A stretch of DNA of 54,010 bases from Woeseiaceae bacterium (GCA_013043165.1 JABDOQ010000040.1:1-54010); one strand, 5' to 3'; shown: positions 41,658 to 54,010, counted from the stretch's first letter. Program-made: numbers and translations. Notes: a model not told the origin generated them from the letters alone.

Positions 41658-41927
41658 ATGTCACTTTCAAGTGAAGCAAAGCAGGGCATTGTCGCCGACT
41701 ACGCACGTGGCGAAGGCGATACCGGCTCCCCCGAGGTCCAGGTTGCGCTGCTTTCGAAAAGAATCGCTGAGCTAACAGAGCACTTCAGCGAGCACAAGAA
41801 AGATCACCACAGCCGTCAGGGTCTTTTGAAGATGGTAAACAAGCGCCGCAAGCTGCTTGATTACCTCAAGTCCAAAGACCAGGACCGCTATCGCGAGCTG
41901 ATTACCCGGCTCGGTCTGCGCCGCTAA
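41658..41927 (+). CDS. rpsO: 30S ribosomal protein S15
   Basis: The 89-residue protein has the standard S15 sequence: [20 protein letters not shown] and [16 protein letters not shown]. The length is exactly that of the family. It lies 85 bases after truB, enough for its own promoter, and 105 bases before pnp. The rpsO-pnp spacer (41928-42032) has GC-rich complementary segments and ends in TTTTTT, which fits processing or partial termination, but I cannot define the hairpin firmly. Confidence 0.98.
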   Translation: MSLSSEAKQGIVADYARGEGDTGSPEVQVALLSKRIAELTEHFSEHKKDHHSRQGLLKMVNKRRKLLDYLKSKDQDRYRELITRLGLRR

Positions 41928-42032
41928 ATCAGCGAGCGCTAAACAAGGTCAATGTACAGCTGACGCGTCGTTCCACGCCGGGACGCACCGACGCTGCGCG
42001 TTGCCCACATTTTTTCTATTTGAGTAAACATT

Positions 42033-44120
42033 GTGAAATCAACAACAAAGACGTTCCAGTATGGTGAACACAAGGTAACAATTGAAACGGGGGCCATCGC
42101 CCGTCAGGCTGATGGCGCCGTTCTCGTCGACATGGCCGAAACCCAGGTTCTGGTCACGGCAGTAGGCCGCAAGACGGCCGATCCGGGGAGAGATTTCTTC
42201 CCATTGACCGTCAACTACCAGGAAAAAACCTACGCCGCAGGCAAGATTCCGGGTGGGTTCTTCAAGCGCGAAGGCCGACCGGGCGAGAAGGAGATATTGA
42301 CCTGTCGCCTTATAGATCGGCCGGTTCGCCCGCTTTTCCCAAAGGGATTCACGAACGAAGTACAGATCATTGCAACGGTGATGTCGTTGAACCCCGACGT
42401 TGATCCTGACATCCCGGCTTTGATCGGCGCGTCTGCCGCGCTGGCGATTTCGGGAATGCCCTTTGCCGGGCCGATCGGCGCTGCCAAAGTTGGCTACAGG
42501 GACGGTGAATACCTCCTCAACCCTGGCATTGCAGCCGTGGCCGAATCCGACCTGGAACTGGTCGTCGCAGGTACCCGGGACGCGGTCCTCATGGTTGAAT
42601 CGGAAGCCCACGAACTGTCGGAAGAAGTCATGCTGGGTGCCGTCATGTTCGGTCACGAGCAAATGCAGGTCGCAATCGATGTCATCAACGAGTTGGCTGC
42701 GGAAGTCGGCAAACCGGCCTGGGACTGGCAGGCACCCGAGGCCGATCAGGATCTCGCCAGTGCTGTCGCAACCCAGGCTGAGTCCGGACTGGCCGATGCC
42801 TATCGCATAACTGACAAGCAGGAGCGCCAGGCGGCGGTTGGTGAAGCCAAAGCGGCTGTTATGGAGGCGCTCGCCGGCGCTGATGATGCTCGCTGGTCTG
42901 CCGATGACGTCAAGGGCGCGCTGTCCAAGCTGGAGAAGACTATTGTTCGACAGCGAGTGATCAAGGGTGAGCCGCGAATTGACGGTCGCGACAAGAGCAC
43001 GGTTCGGCCGATCGATGTTGAGGTCGGTGTTCTGCCGCGCGCGCATGGCTCAGCCGTGTTTACACGTGGCGAGACGCAGGCGATCGTCGTAGCGACGCTC
43101 GGCACGGGACGCGATGCCCAGCTCATCGATTCCATACAGGGTGAGCGCAAAGAGCCGTTCATGCTGCACTACAACTTTCCGCCATTTTGCGTGGGTGAAA
43201 CCGGATTCATCGGCTCTACCAAGCGCCGGGAAATCGGTCACGGCAAGCTGGCTCGTCGTGGTATCCAGGCTGTGATGCCGAACATGGAAGAATTTGGCTA
43301 CATTATCCGGGTCGTCTCCGAAATCACGGAGTCAAATGGCTCCAGCTCAATGGCGTCGGTTTGCGGTACCAGCCTGGCACTCATGGACGCAGGTGTTCCT
43401 GTCAAGGCACCGGTTGCCGGTGTTGCCATGGGTCTTGTCAAGGAAGGCGACGATTTTGCCGTTCTGACCGATATCCTCGGTGATGAGGATCACCTCGGCG
43501 ACATGGACTTCAAAGTGGCCGGCACCGACGACGGCATCACGGCACTGCAGATGGACATCAAGATCCAGGGCATCACGCGTGAAATCATGAGCAATGCGCT
43601 TGACCAGGCGCGCGATGCGCGTTTGCACATCCTGGGCGAGATGAACAAGGTGATCAGGGAGCCGCGCGCAGAAATGTCCGAGTGGGCGCCGACGATCATG
43701 ACCATGAAGATCGACCCGGACAAGATCCGCGACGTTATCGGTAAGGGAGGCGCAGTTATTCGTGCCATTACCGAAGAGACCGGCGCTTCGGTCGATATCG
43801 ACAACGATGGCACGATTCGCATCGCATCGGTCGACGGTACATCCGGCAAGGAAGCCAAACGTCGCATCGAGTTGATTACGGCCGACGTCGAAGTTGGTCG
43901 AATTTACGAGGGCAAGGTCGCTCGGCTGATGGACTTTGGTGCTTTTGTGACCATTCTTCCGGGTAAGGACGGGCTTGTGCATATATCGCAGATATCGAAC
44001 GAACGGGTTGAGAAAGTCAGCGACAAGCTGACCGAAGGCGATGTTGTGCAGGTTAAGGTCCTCGAAGTCGACCGACAGGGTCGGGTCCGGCTTTCGATGA
44101 AGGAAGTCGACGCGGCATAA
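42033..44120 (+). CDS. pnp: polyribonucleotide nucleotidyltransferase (PNPase)
   Basis: PNPase degrades RNA 3'-5' by phosphorolysis and is a degradosome component. The 695-residue chain has two RNase PH-like domains ([32 protein letters not shown]; then [16 protein letters not shown] and [20 protein letters not shown]) and a helical domain between them. A KH domain with [17 protein letters not shown] and a C-terminal S1 domain ([20 protein letters not shown]) follow. The GTG at 42033 is the family start. A terminator follows the gene at once. Confidence 0.98.
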   Translation: MKSTTKTFQYGEHKVTIETGAIARQADGAVLVDMAETQVLVTAVGRKTADPGRDFFPLTVNYQEKTYAAGKIPGGFFKREGRPGEKEILTCRLIDRPVRPLFPKGFTNEVQIIATVMSLNPDVDPDIPALIGASAALAISGMPFAGPIGAAKVGYRDGEYLLNPGIAAVAESDLELVVAGTRDAVLMVESEAHELSEEVMLGAVMFGHEQMQVAIDVINELAAEVGKPAWDWQAPEADQDLASAVATQAESGLADAYRITDKQERQAAVGEAKAAVMEALAGADDARWSADDVKGALSKLEKTIVRQRVIKGEPRIDGRDKSTVRPIDVEVGVLPRAHGSAVFTRGETQAIVVATLGTGRDAQLIDSIQGERKEPFMLHYNFPPFCVGETGFIGSTKRREIGHGKLARRGIQAVMPNMEEFGYIIRVVSEITESNGSSSMASVCGTSLALMDAGVPVKAPVAGVAMGLVKEGDDFAVLTDILGDEDHLGDMDFKVAGTDDGITALQMDIKIQGITREIMSNALDQARDARLHILGEMNKVIREPRAEMSEWAPTIMTMKIDPDKIRDVIGKGGAVIRAITEETGASVDIDNDGTIRIASVDGTSGKEAKRRIELITADVEVGRIYEGKVARLMDFGAFVTILPGKDGLVHISQISNERVEKVSDKLTEGDVVQVKVLEVDRQGRVRLSMKEVDAA

Positions 44121-44143
44121 GCCAATTTCCGGTAAACGAAGCC

Positions 44144-44182
44144 AAAAGGCCGAATCGCGCATGCAATTCGGCCTTTTCTTTT
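44144..44182. terminator. terminator between pnp and the convergent hydrolase gene
   Basis: aaaaggccgaat at 44144-44155 and attcggcctttt at 44166-44177 are perfectly complementary over 12 positions, with a 10-base loop. T residues follow on the plus strand and, by symmetry, on the minus strand as well, so it can end both pnp and the convergent hydrolase transcripts. Confidence 0.9.
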
Positions 44183-45209
44183 AGAGTCCCGGTCGCGCTC
44201 CATGCGGTTCGAGGAAACCGAGGATACGGTCCGGTAAATAAAAGGTCGGGCGCCAGGGCATGCCGCCGTTGATAAATCCTACATGGCCGCCCGATTCGGC
44301 GACTTCGAGCGTCACATGCTCGGACAGACGGTCGGACGTCGGGATTACGTGCTGCGTCATGAACGGATCATCTACAGAATTCACGATGAGCGTCGGTTTC
44401 TGAATCCCTTTCAGATAATGCACCGAGCTGCAGCGGTCGTAGTAATCCTGCCGACCGGTGAAACCGTGCAGAGGTGCCGTCACAGCGTCGTCAAACTCTG
44501 CAAAAGTGCGCGCGTTCATTGCCCGGTCCCAGTCGAACGCGGCGTTATGGCGGTCGAATTTTCGCGTCACGGCGAACTTCATGTTCTTTAATAGAATACG
44601 TCGATAAACCTTTGAAAAACCGTTATTTAATGCATCTGCACACTCGTGCAGATCGAGTGGTACGGAAACCGCGGTTGCCGCGCTCAACGGTGTGTCGAGC
44701 CCGGATTCGCCGAGGTATTTCAGCAGTACGTTGCCACCCAGGGAATAGCCCACGGCGAGCAGCGGGCCGGCGTTTTGCGAGGCGTCCCGCTTGGCCTGGA
44801 GTCGATTCAGAAAGAAGCGCAGATCGTTGGTCTCGCCGGCGTGGTATCGACGGGGCAAACGGTTGCGGTAGTCGCCGCAGTCGCGAAAGTGCAGCACACA
44901 GGAACGCCAGCCCCGGTCTCGAGCCACTTCCATGAGCATGCGTGCATAGGACGACTCGGCCGATCCTTCAAGCCCATGCAGAATGACGAGGAGCGGTGCC
45001 GCATCGGGCATGTTATCCGCCTCGATGAGCCAATCAACGGCCGTAATGTCTCCGTCCGGCAATTCGAGGCTCTCGCGACGCAAAGCCGGCCGGCTGCGCC
45101 AGGCCCACGGCAGGCTCGGGAAGATGGTCTGCGCATGACGATTGCGCAGCCAGCGTGCCGGCTCGAAGGCGCTTGGAATGATGCGGTTATCGGTGTTTTC
45201 TGGGCTCAT
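44181..45209 (-). CDS. YheT-type alpha/beta hydrolase
   Basis: The 342-residue protein begins with the family segment PARWLRNRHAQTIFPSL and has LLVILHGLEGSAESSYARML. The nucleophile elbow is VGYSLGGNVLLKYLGE (Ser), and PTLIVNSVDDPFM (Asp) and SGGHVGFINGG (His) complete the triad. It therefore looks like an active serine hydrolase of the YheT/ABHD family, substrate unknown. The frame is open to 45305 but passes through a terminator there; the ATG at 45209 precedes the first conserved residues. It has its own transcript between two terminators. Confidence 0.92.
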   Translation of the reverse strand: MSPENTDNRIIPSAFEPARWLRNRHAQTIFPSLPWAWRSRPALRRESLELPDGDITAVDWLIEADNMPDAAPLLVILHGLEGSAESSYARMLMEVARDRGWRSCVLHFRDCGDYRNRLPRRYHAGETNDLRFFLNRLQAKRDASQNAGPLLAVGYSLGGNVLLKYLGESGLDTPLSAATAVSVPLDLHECADALNNGFSKVYRRILLKNMKFAVTRKFDRHNAAFDWDRAMNARTFAEFDDAVTAPLHGFTGRQDYYDRCSSVHYLKGIQKPTLIVNSVDDPFMTQHVIPTSDRLSEHVTLEVAESGGHVGFINGGMPWRPTFYLPDRILGFLEPHGARPGL

Positions 45210-45249
45210 CGCCGCAATTACGTCAGGGCTGTCGAATACGAGGAAAACA

Positions 45250-45286
45250 AGACAAAAAAAATGGCCCCCCGCTTTCGCGGGGGGCC
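45250..45286 (-). terminator. terminator of the dksA-gluQRS transcript
   Basis: On the minus strand ggccccccgc, a GAAA loop and gcggggggcc (45286-45263) make a perfect 10-pair stem followed by eight U residues. It lies about 110 bases after the gluQRS stop and before the hydrolase gene start, so the two transcripts are separate. Confidence 0.93.
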
Positions 45287-45397
45287 CGCCGTACAGTGAT
45301 TTCACCTTCAGGCATTTGCAACAGGGGGCGGGGGAGCGTATCCCCGTTGCAGGGGTGAAGCTAGGCTATACAAGGGGTTGCTGTCAAGACGCACGGC

Positions 45398-46333
45398 CTA
45401 CCAAAGTCCGTCTCCCAGGCCCGCCAATGCCTCGGAGTCGGTGCTCACAGCTGTTTGGCCCTGCATGGCGTCCAGGCACCAGTTTTCGATCGCCCACTGC
45501 CAGACAGCGGATTGCCCGGCGCGCCGCAGTTCTTCCGGGGGTTCCTGCTGCAGCGCGATGAGCGCTGCGACCAGCACGCGCGCTGTGCCCAATTCAGGTA
45601 TGCCCGCCGCGCCGGTCAGCTTGCTGAGTTTGTCGCCGTTGGGATGTGTCACGACGGGTATGTGTATGTAGTTCGGTGTGGGGTAGCCCAGCAACTGCTG
45701 AAGCCATATCTGGCGCGGTGTCGAGTCCATCAGGTCAATACCGCGAACAATCTCGGTAATTCCCTCGATGGCGTCGTCAACGACGACGGCCAGGTGGTAG
45801 GCAATCAAGCCATCGCGCCTGCGGATGATGAAATCGCCGGACTCCCGTTCGAGCTCCTGAGATTGCAGGCCTTGCAGGCCGTCTACGAATGAAACCGAGG
45901 TGTGCGTTGTGCGCAAGCGAATGGCGGTTTCCTCAGCGTCGCAGCCATCCCGACACGTTCCCGGGTAAATAGTGCCGAGGGAGCCTCTCGGGGCGTCCGC
46001 AAGATCGCGTCGCGAGCAGCCGCAGGGGTAGGCCAATGAGCGTTCGAGCAGGGACTGTATGGCGACCTCGTGAGTTTCCTGGCTGCGACTCTGGTAAATG
46101 ACATCGCCGTGCCACTCGAATCCATACTGCTCAAGCGCTCTCAATATGGCGTCGGTTGCGCCCGGCTGCTCACGCGGCGGATCGATGTCCTCGATTCGCA
46201 GCAGCCACTGTCCTGCGCGGGCTTTGGCCTGGAGATAGCTGGCGACGGCTGCTACCAGGGAGCCGAAATGCAGTGGCCCGGTCGGTGACGGCGCGAACCT
46301 GCCGACGTACGTGGCTGATTCGCGCGTCAGCAT
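45398..46333 (-). CDS. gluQRS: glutamyl-Q tRNA(Asp) synthetase
   Basis: GluQRS attaches glutamate to the queuosine base of tRNA-Asp. The 311-residue chain is the catalytic half of a glutamyl-tRNA synthetase without the anticodon domain. It has GRFAPSPTGPLHFGSL for the HIGH region, RIEDIDPPRE, a zinc site (YPCGCSRRDL with CRDGC), IVRGIDLMDSTPRQIWLQQL and GDKLSKL for the KMSKS loop. It starts 12 bases after the dksA stop, the usual dksA-gluQRS operon. Confidence 0.95.
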   Translation of the reverse strand: MLTRESATYVGRFAPSPTGPLHFGSLVAAVASYLQAKARAGQWLLRIEDIDPPREQPGATDAILRALEQYGFEWHGDVIYQSRSQETHEVAIQSLLERSLAYPCGCSRRDLADAPRGSLGTIYPGTCRDGCDAEETAIRLRTTHTSVSFVDGLQGLQSQELERESGDFIIRRRDGLIAYHLAVVVDDAIEGITEIVRGIDLMDSTPRQIWLQQLLGYPTPNYIHIPVVTHPNGDKLSKLTGAAGIPELGTARVLVAALIALQQEPPEELRRAGQSAVWQWAIENWCLDAMQGQTAVSTDSEALAGLGDGLW

Positions 46334-46345
46334 GCAGGGTAAGAC

Positions 46346-47302
46346 TCAGCGGTAGCGATCGTCTCGATCGCGGAACTGTCGCTCAGCGAGTTCGCGACGC
46401 TCCTGTGCTTCGAGACTGAGCGTCGCAACCGGTCGAGCTTCGAGACGCTTGAGTCCAATCTCTTCGCCGGTTTCGTCGCAATATCCGTAGGTGCCTTCAT
46501 CGAGGCGAACCAGGGCCTGGTCAATTTTGCGAAGCAGCTTGCGCTCACGATCGCGCGTTCTGAGCTCAAGACCGAACTCCGACTCCTGAGTCGCACGATC
46601 GTTGGGGTCCGGGAAATTCGCGGCCTCGTCCTGCATGTGGTGCACAGTACGGTCGACCTCAAAAATCAGCTCGCGTTTCCAGGCCGAAAGAATTTTGCGG
46701 AAATGCTCGATTTGAGCCTCACTCATGTATTCCTCGCCGCGCTTGCGTTTGTATGGCGCAATGCCATGGATCGGCCCGGAAAGCAGAGAGCCTCTTGACT
46801 TTCGCGGCCGCGCTGGCGTTTTGCGAGCAGCCGGCGTGCGAGCCGGGACACGCTTTTTTAGCGGCAATTTCTTCTTGCTGGCCGGTCGTTTCTTGCTTGC
46901 TGACTTCTTTTTGCTGACCCGTCGTTTTTTCGTCGCGGGTTTCTTTTTTGCCGCTGCTTTCTTTTTCGAAGCGGCCTTTTTCTTGCCGACTTTCCTGGTC
47001 GCTTTTTTCTTCACCCGGACCTTTTTCTTGCGAGTGACCTTCTTCTTGCCGGCAGCCTTCTTCTTGCTGGCAGCCTTCTTCTTGCCGGCAGTCTTCTTCT
47101 TGCCAGCGACCTTTTTCTTTCCGACAGCCTTCTTCTTGCTGGCGGCCTTCTTCTTGGTCACACGCTTACGAACAGGAGCCTTTTTCTTGCTCGTGGCTTT
47201 CTTCTTCGCGACTTTCTTTTTCGCGGTCGATTTTCGGGTCACGGCTTTCTTTCGAGACCTCGTCTGCTTGCGCTTCTTGCTCGCGGCTTTCTTTACGGGC
47301 AT
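46346..47302 (-). CDS. dksA: DksA-family factor with long Lys-rich N-terminal tail
   Basis: DksA acts in the secondary channel of RNA polymerase with ppGpp. The last 125 residues match DksA: the coiled-coil tip FPDPNDRATQESEFGLEL keeps both Asp and the Ala, followed by RTRDRERKLLRKIDQAL and a zinc-finger-like end. In that end only one of four zinc cysteines remains: YCDETGEEIG has Cys then Thr, and ATLSLEAQE has Ser and Ala. This resembles zinc-independent DksA2 of Pseudomonas. About 190 residues of KKKAASKKKA-type repeats precede it, like histone H1 tails, and could bind nucleic acid. AGGAG 7-8 bases before the ATG at 47302 supports the start and makes the tail part of the product. Confidence 0.92.
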   Translation of the reverse strand: MPVKKAASKKRKQTRSRKKAVTRKSTAKKKVAKKKATSKKKAPVRKRVTKKKAASKKKAVGKKKVAGKKKTAGKKKAASKKKAAGKKKVTRKKKVRVKKKATRKVGKKKAASKKKAAAKKKPATKKRRVSKKKSASKKRPASKKKLPLKKRVPARTPAARKTPARPRKSRGSLLSGPIHGIAPYKRKRGEEYMSEAQIEHFRKILSAWKRELIFEVDRTVHHMQDEAANFPDPNDRATQESEFGLELRTRDRERKLLRKIDQALVRLDEGTYGYCDETGEEIGLKRLEARPVATLSLEAQERRELAERQFRDRDDRYR

Positions 47303-47522
47303 TTCTGGCTCCTGCCGGGTCGAGAAAAGGCCGGGATTATACATGGCTTGCAGCGGCATGGAAGCGTTATTTTTGCCGTGAATTCGGGGTCATCCGGGAG
47401 GGCCGAGAGGGCGCTGCATTGCTGGGCTCTGGACCGTGTTGTCTTTTTTCAGCGACAATCGTTTTATTGCCGGATTTACATTACACTTACCGACTTTTAC
47501 GGGATATCGGCCTACCTCACCC

Positions 47523-50500
47523 ATGCGATTAAGCAAGATCAAGCTCGCTGGCTTCAAATCCTTTGTCGACCCTACAACTATCACCTTTCCCAGCAGCCTC
47601 GTCGGTGTCGTCGGGCCAAATGGCTGTGGTAAGTCCAATGTCATTGACGCTGTGCGATGGGTAATGGGCGAAAGCTCAGCGAGCCGTCTGCGTGGTGATT
47701 CGATTACGGACGTAATATTCAACGGTTCGAGTTCACGCAAGCCCATCGGATCGGCCTCTGTTGAATTGCTGTTCGATAACAGCGACACCACGCTCGAAGG
47801 CCAATACGCAAAATATGCTGAGATTTCGATCCGCCGAGTAGTGAGTCGCGACGGCATTTCCAACTATTTCCTGAACGGGACGCGATGTCGCCGGAAGGAC
47901 ATCACGGGTGTATTCCTGGGCACGGGTCTCGGCCCACGCAGCTATTCAATAATAGAACAGGGCATGATTTCGCGCATGATCGAAGCGAAGCCCGAGGAAA
48001 TGCGCGTATTCCTGGAGGAAGCGGCAGGAATCTCGAAGTACAAAGAGCGCCGGCGTGAGACCTCAAACCGCATCAAGCACACCAAAGAAAATCTCGACCG
48101 CCTGCTTGATGTTCTTGAAGAGGTCGAAAAACAGATAAAGCACCTTGATCGACAAGCAAAGACCGCAGAGCGATACAGCCGCTACAAAGCGGACGAGCGC
48201 AAGATGTCCGCCGAGCTGCTCGCGCTTCGGACCAGGGATCTTGACGATCGTGCGGCTGAGTCCAAGGTGCGTCTGTCAGAATGCAAAACGCGCCTGGAAG
48301 AGACAATCGCGAAACAGCGCAGCCTTGAAGCGGCCCTGGAAGACACCCGCATTCGGCAGGGTGAGCGCAGCGATGAATTCAACATCGTGCAGGGCCGTTA
48401 CTACAAGGTCGGTTCCGAGATAGCCCGACTTGAGCAGTCGATTGAGCATGCGCGCGAACTGCGGCAGCGCCAGGAATCCGACCTGGAGCAAGCAATTCTC
48501 GGCGCCAGGGAAATCGACGATCACATTGCCCAGGACCGCAATGAAATAGAGCAGCTGGACCTGACATTGAACGAGTTGGTGCCGGGATTGGAACAGGCGC
48601 GCCAGACTGAACGGCGCACGTCAGAATCGCTGCAGGCGGCTGAGAGCGCGCTGGCGGACTGGCAAAAGCAATGGGATGCACATTCCCTGCGATACAACAG
48701 GGCGCTGCAACAGCAGAACGTCGAAAATACACGCGCCGAACAGATTGAGTCCCGTTTACAGAGCTTCACCGAGCGCAGAAAGAAGCTCGATGAAGCGCAA
48801 TCCTCGGCGAGCCTTGAAGACCTTCAGTCCCGTCACGAAGAAATCGCGGAACAGGAGCTCCGCAAACGCCAGGCCCGCGACGAGTTTGATCGTCATTTGA
48901 CCGACACGGCGGAGAAGATTCGCAAGTTGCGTGAGCAAGATCAAAAGCTCAGTCGGCTGGTCGATGAACGCCGCGCAAGCTTGCAAGACGGGGAAGGAAA
49001 GTACGCGTCGTTGCAAGCATTGCAAAATGCAGCGATGGGTGTGGGTGACGAGGGCGTCAGGAGTTGGCTGACCGGAGCAGGTCTCGACAAGAACCAACGC
49101 GTTGCCAAGAAATTGAAGGTGGCCGGCGGCTGGGAGCAGGCGGTCGAGACTGTACTTGGCGATTATCTGCAGGCAGTTTGTGTAGCCGATATAACACCAG
49201 TCACAGAAGCGATTGCCAAGCTTCGCACCGGCAGCGTGACTGTGTTTCGAGAGCAGGCCAAAGACGAAGGTCTTGATGAGGCACCCGCAAATACGCTGGC
49301 GACCAAGGTGACCGGCGCACCGGCTGCTGTTGCAGAGATGCTGTCGAAAGTGCAGATCGCAACATCGCTGGGCAACGCGCTGACAATCCGCGAGTCGCTT
49401 TCTGGCGCCGGGTCCGTGGTCACCGAAGACGGAATCTGGCTGGGCAAAAACTGGCTGCGTGTTTCGCGAACCAAAGGCGGCAAGGCCGGCGTACTGACGC
49501 GCGAACACGATATGCGGCGTATGAAGTCGGATATTCGTGAGATGCGAGCTCGATTCGAGAGCGCGCGAAAGCTGCAGAGAGATGGACGCACGCGCCTCAC
49601 TCAGCTGGAAGAGCGTCGTGAGACCTTGCAACAGGATGCATCGTCACTGCTGAACGAATACTCGGAAATCAAGGCAGAACTGGAGTCGGCTCGTTACCGG
49701 TTGGATCAGGCCAGCGCGCGCAAGGCTGCGCTGGCTGAGGAAGCCGGCGAACTCGATGGTGAGAAGATTTCAGCGGAAGAGCAGCTGCGCGAGTCGCGCC
49801 GAATACACGGTCAGGCCATCGAGTCGATGGAACAGCTGGATGCCGAGAAAGCCAGTCTTGAAGCCCAGCGTGACGAGCTGCGTGCCGAGTCGCAGCGGGT
49901 CCGCGCCCAGGCAGAAGAGAGCAGACAGGCCGTACAGGACATTACGATTCAGTTTGAAAGTCGCCGAACGAGCAAGGAGTCGGCGGCACAGAATCTTGCT
50001 CGCATGCAGACTCAGCTGGCGGTGTTTCAGCGCCGCGAAGAGGAGATTCGTGAGCAGTTGGAACAGAGTCAGTCGCCGCTTGTGGGCAACAAGGAGTCAC
50101 TCGAAGAACAGCTTGCGGCACGCATTGTTGTTGAGGAAGAGCTCGCGGCCGCGCGCGGAAAAGTCGAGAAGGTCGAAAACGAACTTCGGGAGCTTGACCA
50201 ATCCCGTCTGCAGGCGGACCAGAAGGTTGACGCGGCACGGGCGAGGCTCAGCGAAGCCGAGATGGCGGTACAGGAGCTGAGGGTCCGGCGTGAGGGCTTC
50301 ACCGAGCAGTTGTCACAAACTGATTTTGATCTCGAGCTGTTGCTGGATGGCTTGGACGAAGAGTCGGGTATTGAAGTCTGGGAAGAGAAGCTCGACAAAG
50401 TTCGCAAGCGCATCGATCGTCTCGGTCCGATCAACCTGGCGGCTATCGATGAATTCAAGGAGCAGTCGGAGCGCAAGGAATATCTGGATTCGCAGCTTGC

Positions 50501-51035
50501 CGACTTGAACGACGCACTAGCGACCCTGGAAGGTGCTATTCGAAAGATCGATCGGGAAACGCGGACACGTTTCCGAGAAACGTATAATAAAGTCAACGAC
50601 GGTTTCAAGCGTTTGTTTCCGAAGCTGTTTGGCGGCGGACATGCGTATCTGGAGTTGACGGGCGATGATTTGTTGTCGGCCGGCATCGCAGTGATGGCAA
50701 GGCCACCGGGTAAACGCAACAGCACAATTCACTTGCTGTCGGGTGGCGAGAAGGCGCTAGCAGCGGTAGCGTTGGTATTTGCGATTTTCGAGTTGAATCC
50801 TGCGCCGTTTTGTATGCTTGATGAGGTTGACGCACCGCTTGATGATGCGAATGTCACGCGCTATTGCGAAATCGTCAAAGAAATGTCCGATAAGGTGCAG
50901 TTTATATTCATTACACACAATAAGGTCACGATGGAGCTGGCTCGACAACTCTCCGGCGTTACAATGCAAGAACCTGGCGTCTCGCGGTTAGTGTCAGTCG
51001 ATCTGGATGCAGCGGTGAAGATGGCGGCGAGTTAG
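47523..51035 (+). CDS. smc: chromosome segregation protein SMC
   Basis: SMC with ScpA and ScpB organises and segregates the chromosome. The 1170-residue chain starts MRLSKIKLAGFKSFVDPTTI with Walker A GPNGCGKSN at 31-39. It then has a long coiled coil (about 170-500), a hinge (about 500-640, including GGWEQAVETVLGDYLQAV), and a return coil. At the C terminus are the signature LLSGGEKALAAVAL and Walker B PFCMLDEVDAPLDD. The frame is open from 47436, but the ATG at 47523 is the family start. zipA and ligA follow at 22 and 20 bases, the arrangement seen in Pseudomonas. Confidence 0.97.
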   Translation: MRLSKIKLAGFKSFVDPTTITFPSSLVGVVGPNGCGKSNVIDAVRWVMGESSASRLRGDSITDVIFNGSSSRKPIGSASVELLFDNSDTTLEGQYAKYAEISIRRVVSRDGISNYFLNGTRCRRKDITGVFLGTGLGPRSYSIIEQGMISRMIEAKPEEMRVFLEEAAGISKYKERRRETSNRIKHTKENLDRLLDVLEEVEKQIKHLDRQAKTAERYSRYKADERKMSAELLALRTRDLDDRAAESKVRLSECKTRLEETIAKQRSLEAALEDTRIRQGERSDEFNIVQGRYYKVGSEIARLEQSIEHARELRQRQESDLEQAILGAREIDDHIAQDRNEIEQLDLTLNELVPGLEQARQTERRTSESLQAAESALADWQKQWDAHSLRYNRALQQQNVENTRAEQIESRLQSFTERRKKLDEAQSSASLEDLQSRHEEIAEQELRKRQARDEFDRHLTDTAEKIRKLREQDQKLSRLVDERRASLQDGEGKYASLQALQNAAMGVGDEGVRSWLTGAGLDKNQRVAKKLKVAGGWEQAVETVLGDYLQAVCVADITPVTEAIAKLRTGSVTVFREQAKDEGLDEAPANTLATKVTGAPAAVAEMLSKVQIATSLGNALTIRESLSGAGSVVTEDGIWLGKNWLRVSRTKGGKAGVLTREHDMRRMKSDIREMRARFESARKLQRDGRTRLTQLEERRETLQQDASSLLNEYSEIKAELESARYRLDQASARKAALAEEAGELDGEKISAEEQLRESRRIHGQAIESMEQLDAEKASLEAQRDELRAESQRVRAQAEESRQAVQDITIQFESRRTSKESAAQNLARMQTQLAVFQRREEEIREQLEQSQSPLVGNKESLEEQLAARIVVEEELAAARGKVEKVENELRELDQSRLQADQKVDAARARLSEAEMAVQELRVRREGFTEQLSQTDFDLELLLDGLDEESGIEVWEEKLDKVRKRIDRLGPINLAAIDEFKEQSERKEYLDSQLADLNDALATLEGAIRKIDRETRTRFRETYNKVNDGFKRLFPKLFGGGHAYLELTGDDLLSAGIAVMARPPGKRNSTIHLLSGGEKALAAVALVFAIFELNPAPFCMLDEVDAPLDDANVTRYCEIVKEMSDKVQFIFITHNKVTMELARQLSGVTMQEPGVSRLVSVDLDAAVKMAAS

Positions 51036-51057
51036 CCCGCAATTGCGAGTCTGATAA

Positions 51058-53735
<2,678 letters not shown>

Positions 53736-53902
53736 AGCGACCTATACTGAACTGTAGGACTAGTTGAAAAGGCCATTTCTAGGCCGTTCACCCAATTACA
53801 GTCGTATCAGCATGAAATGACGACATAGGATCATTGGGCGAAATATCCCACGTTTTATTTTCCGCTGGAAATTCTACCGATTGATAAATATATTGCGTCG
53901 CC

Positions 53903-54010
53903 ATGCAGGATAAGACGAAACAACGTGTTCTAGACGCCTTCCTCTTGGTGATGCGGCCGATCGCCCGAATTCTTTTGAGATATGGAATTGGCTACCGAGA
54001 ATTTGCAGAA
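53903..54010 (+). CDS. start of a DUF6502 family gene (partial)
   Basis: Thirty-six codons are visible before the window ends. They read MQDKTKQRVLDAFLLVMRPI then ARILLRYGIGYREFAE, which agrees with the N terminus of DUF6502 proteins (a predicted winged-helix-like start with RPLARILLR-x-G-x-x-YREF). The start is the ATG at 53903; no strong ribosome site is seen. It lies 167 bases after ligA and presumably has its own promoter. Function is unknown. Confidence 0.6.
   Translation, partial: MQDKTKQRVLDAFLLVMRPIARILLRYGIGYREFAE

Noticed and set aside
42039..43046. 335-codon minus-strand frame opposite pnp
   Set aside because: It is the complement of a highly conserved PNPase reading frame and its translation shows no recognisable family.

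Overview
The window reads as a chromosomal segment of a gammaproteobacterium. The right half is a compact housekeeping block with gene orders typical of that class: rimP-nusA-infB-rbfA-truB-rpsO-pnp and smc-zipA-ligA, together with gluQRS-dksA. Smc (not MukB) next to zipA, with moderately high GC, points to a Pseudomonas-, Chromatiales- or Woeseia-like lineage. The exact family is inference.

Layout. 1-3.0 kb: the tail of a probable Acg-like nitroreductase, a SAM methyltransferase with a small membrane protein, and a convergent CBS-domain CNNM/CorC-type protein. 3.0-5.5 kb is a decay zone: a KefB/C-type antiporter gene reduced by several deletions, a small c-type cytochrome lipoprotein, an IS3-type transposase remnant, and a cupin dioxygenase gene with a lost 5' end and an in-frame stop. 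5.5-6.3 kb is partly AT-rich and carries a tandem 21-bp repeat. 6.3-19.5 kb is one gene for a 4404-residue type V autotransporter. It has an Ala/Ser/Thr/Asp-rich repeat passenger, eleven WDGGT repeats with a period settling near 109 residues, a cysteine-bearing insert region and a C-terminal beta-barrel. Just downstream is a REP-associated tyrosine transposase (RAYT) remnant with REP-like palindromes on both sides.

20.3-29.1 kb holds two small DUF genes (DUF4242, DUF2505) and then the most interesting unit. On the minus strand a promoter leads into a cyclic-di-GMP-I (GEMM-I) riboswitch and a 28-codon membrane-peptide ORF. After 221 nt follow five tightly packed genes: a 2-oxoacid oxidoreductase gamma/GltD-like/ferredoxin fusion, its alpha and beta subunits, a wax ester synthase/diacylglycerol acyltransferase and HMG-CoA reductase. 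Together they suggest NAD(P)H-linked, CoA-dependent 2-oxoacid metabolism feeding acyl-ester and mevalonate synthesis, possibly under c-di-GMP control. This resembles in logic the pyruvate:NADP+ oxidoreductase-driven wax ester fermentation of Euglena, but that comparison is a hypothesis.

29.1-35.4 kb: a lipoprotein with two retropepsin-like motifs, a polyphosphate glucokinase/6-phosphogluconate dehydrogenase pair, a secreted protein of unknown function, and a gabD-lhgO pair for 2-hydroxyglutarate/succinate semialdehyde oxidation. 35.4-54.0 kb: the transcription/translation operon behind a structured, terminator-bearing rimP leader; a YheT-type hydrolase; gluQRS with a DksA homologue that carries a histone-H1-like Lys-rich tail and has lost most zinc cysteines; then smc-zipA-ligA and the start of a DUF6502 gene cut by the window edge. 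No tRNA, rRNA or CRISPR array was seen.
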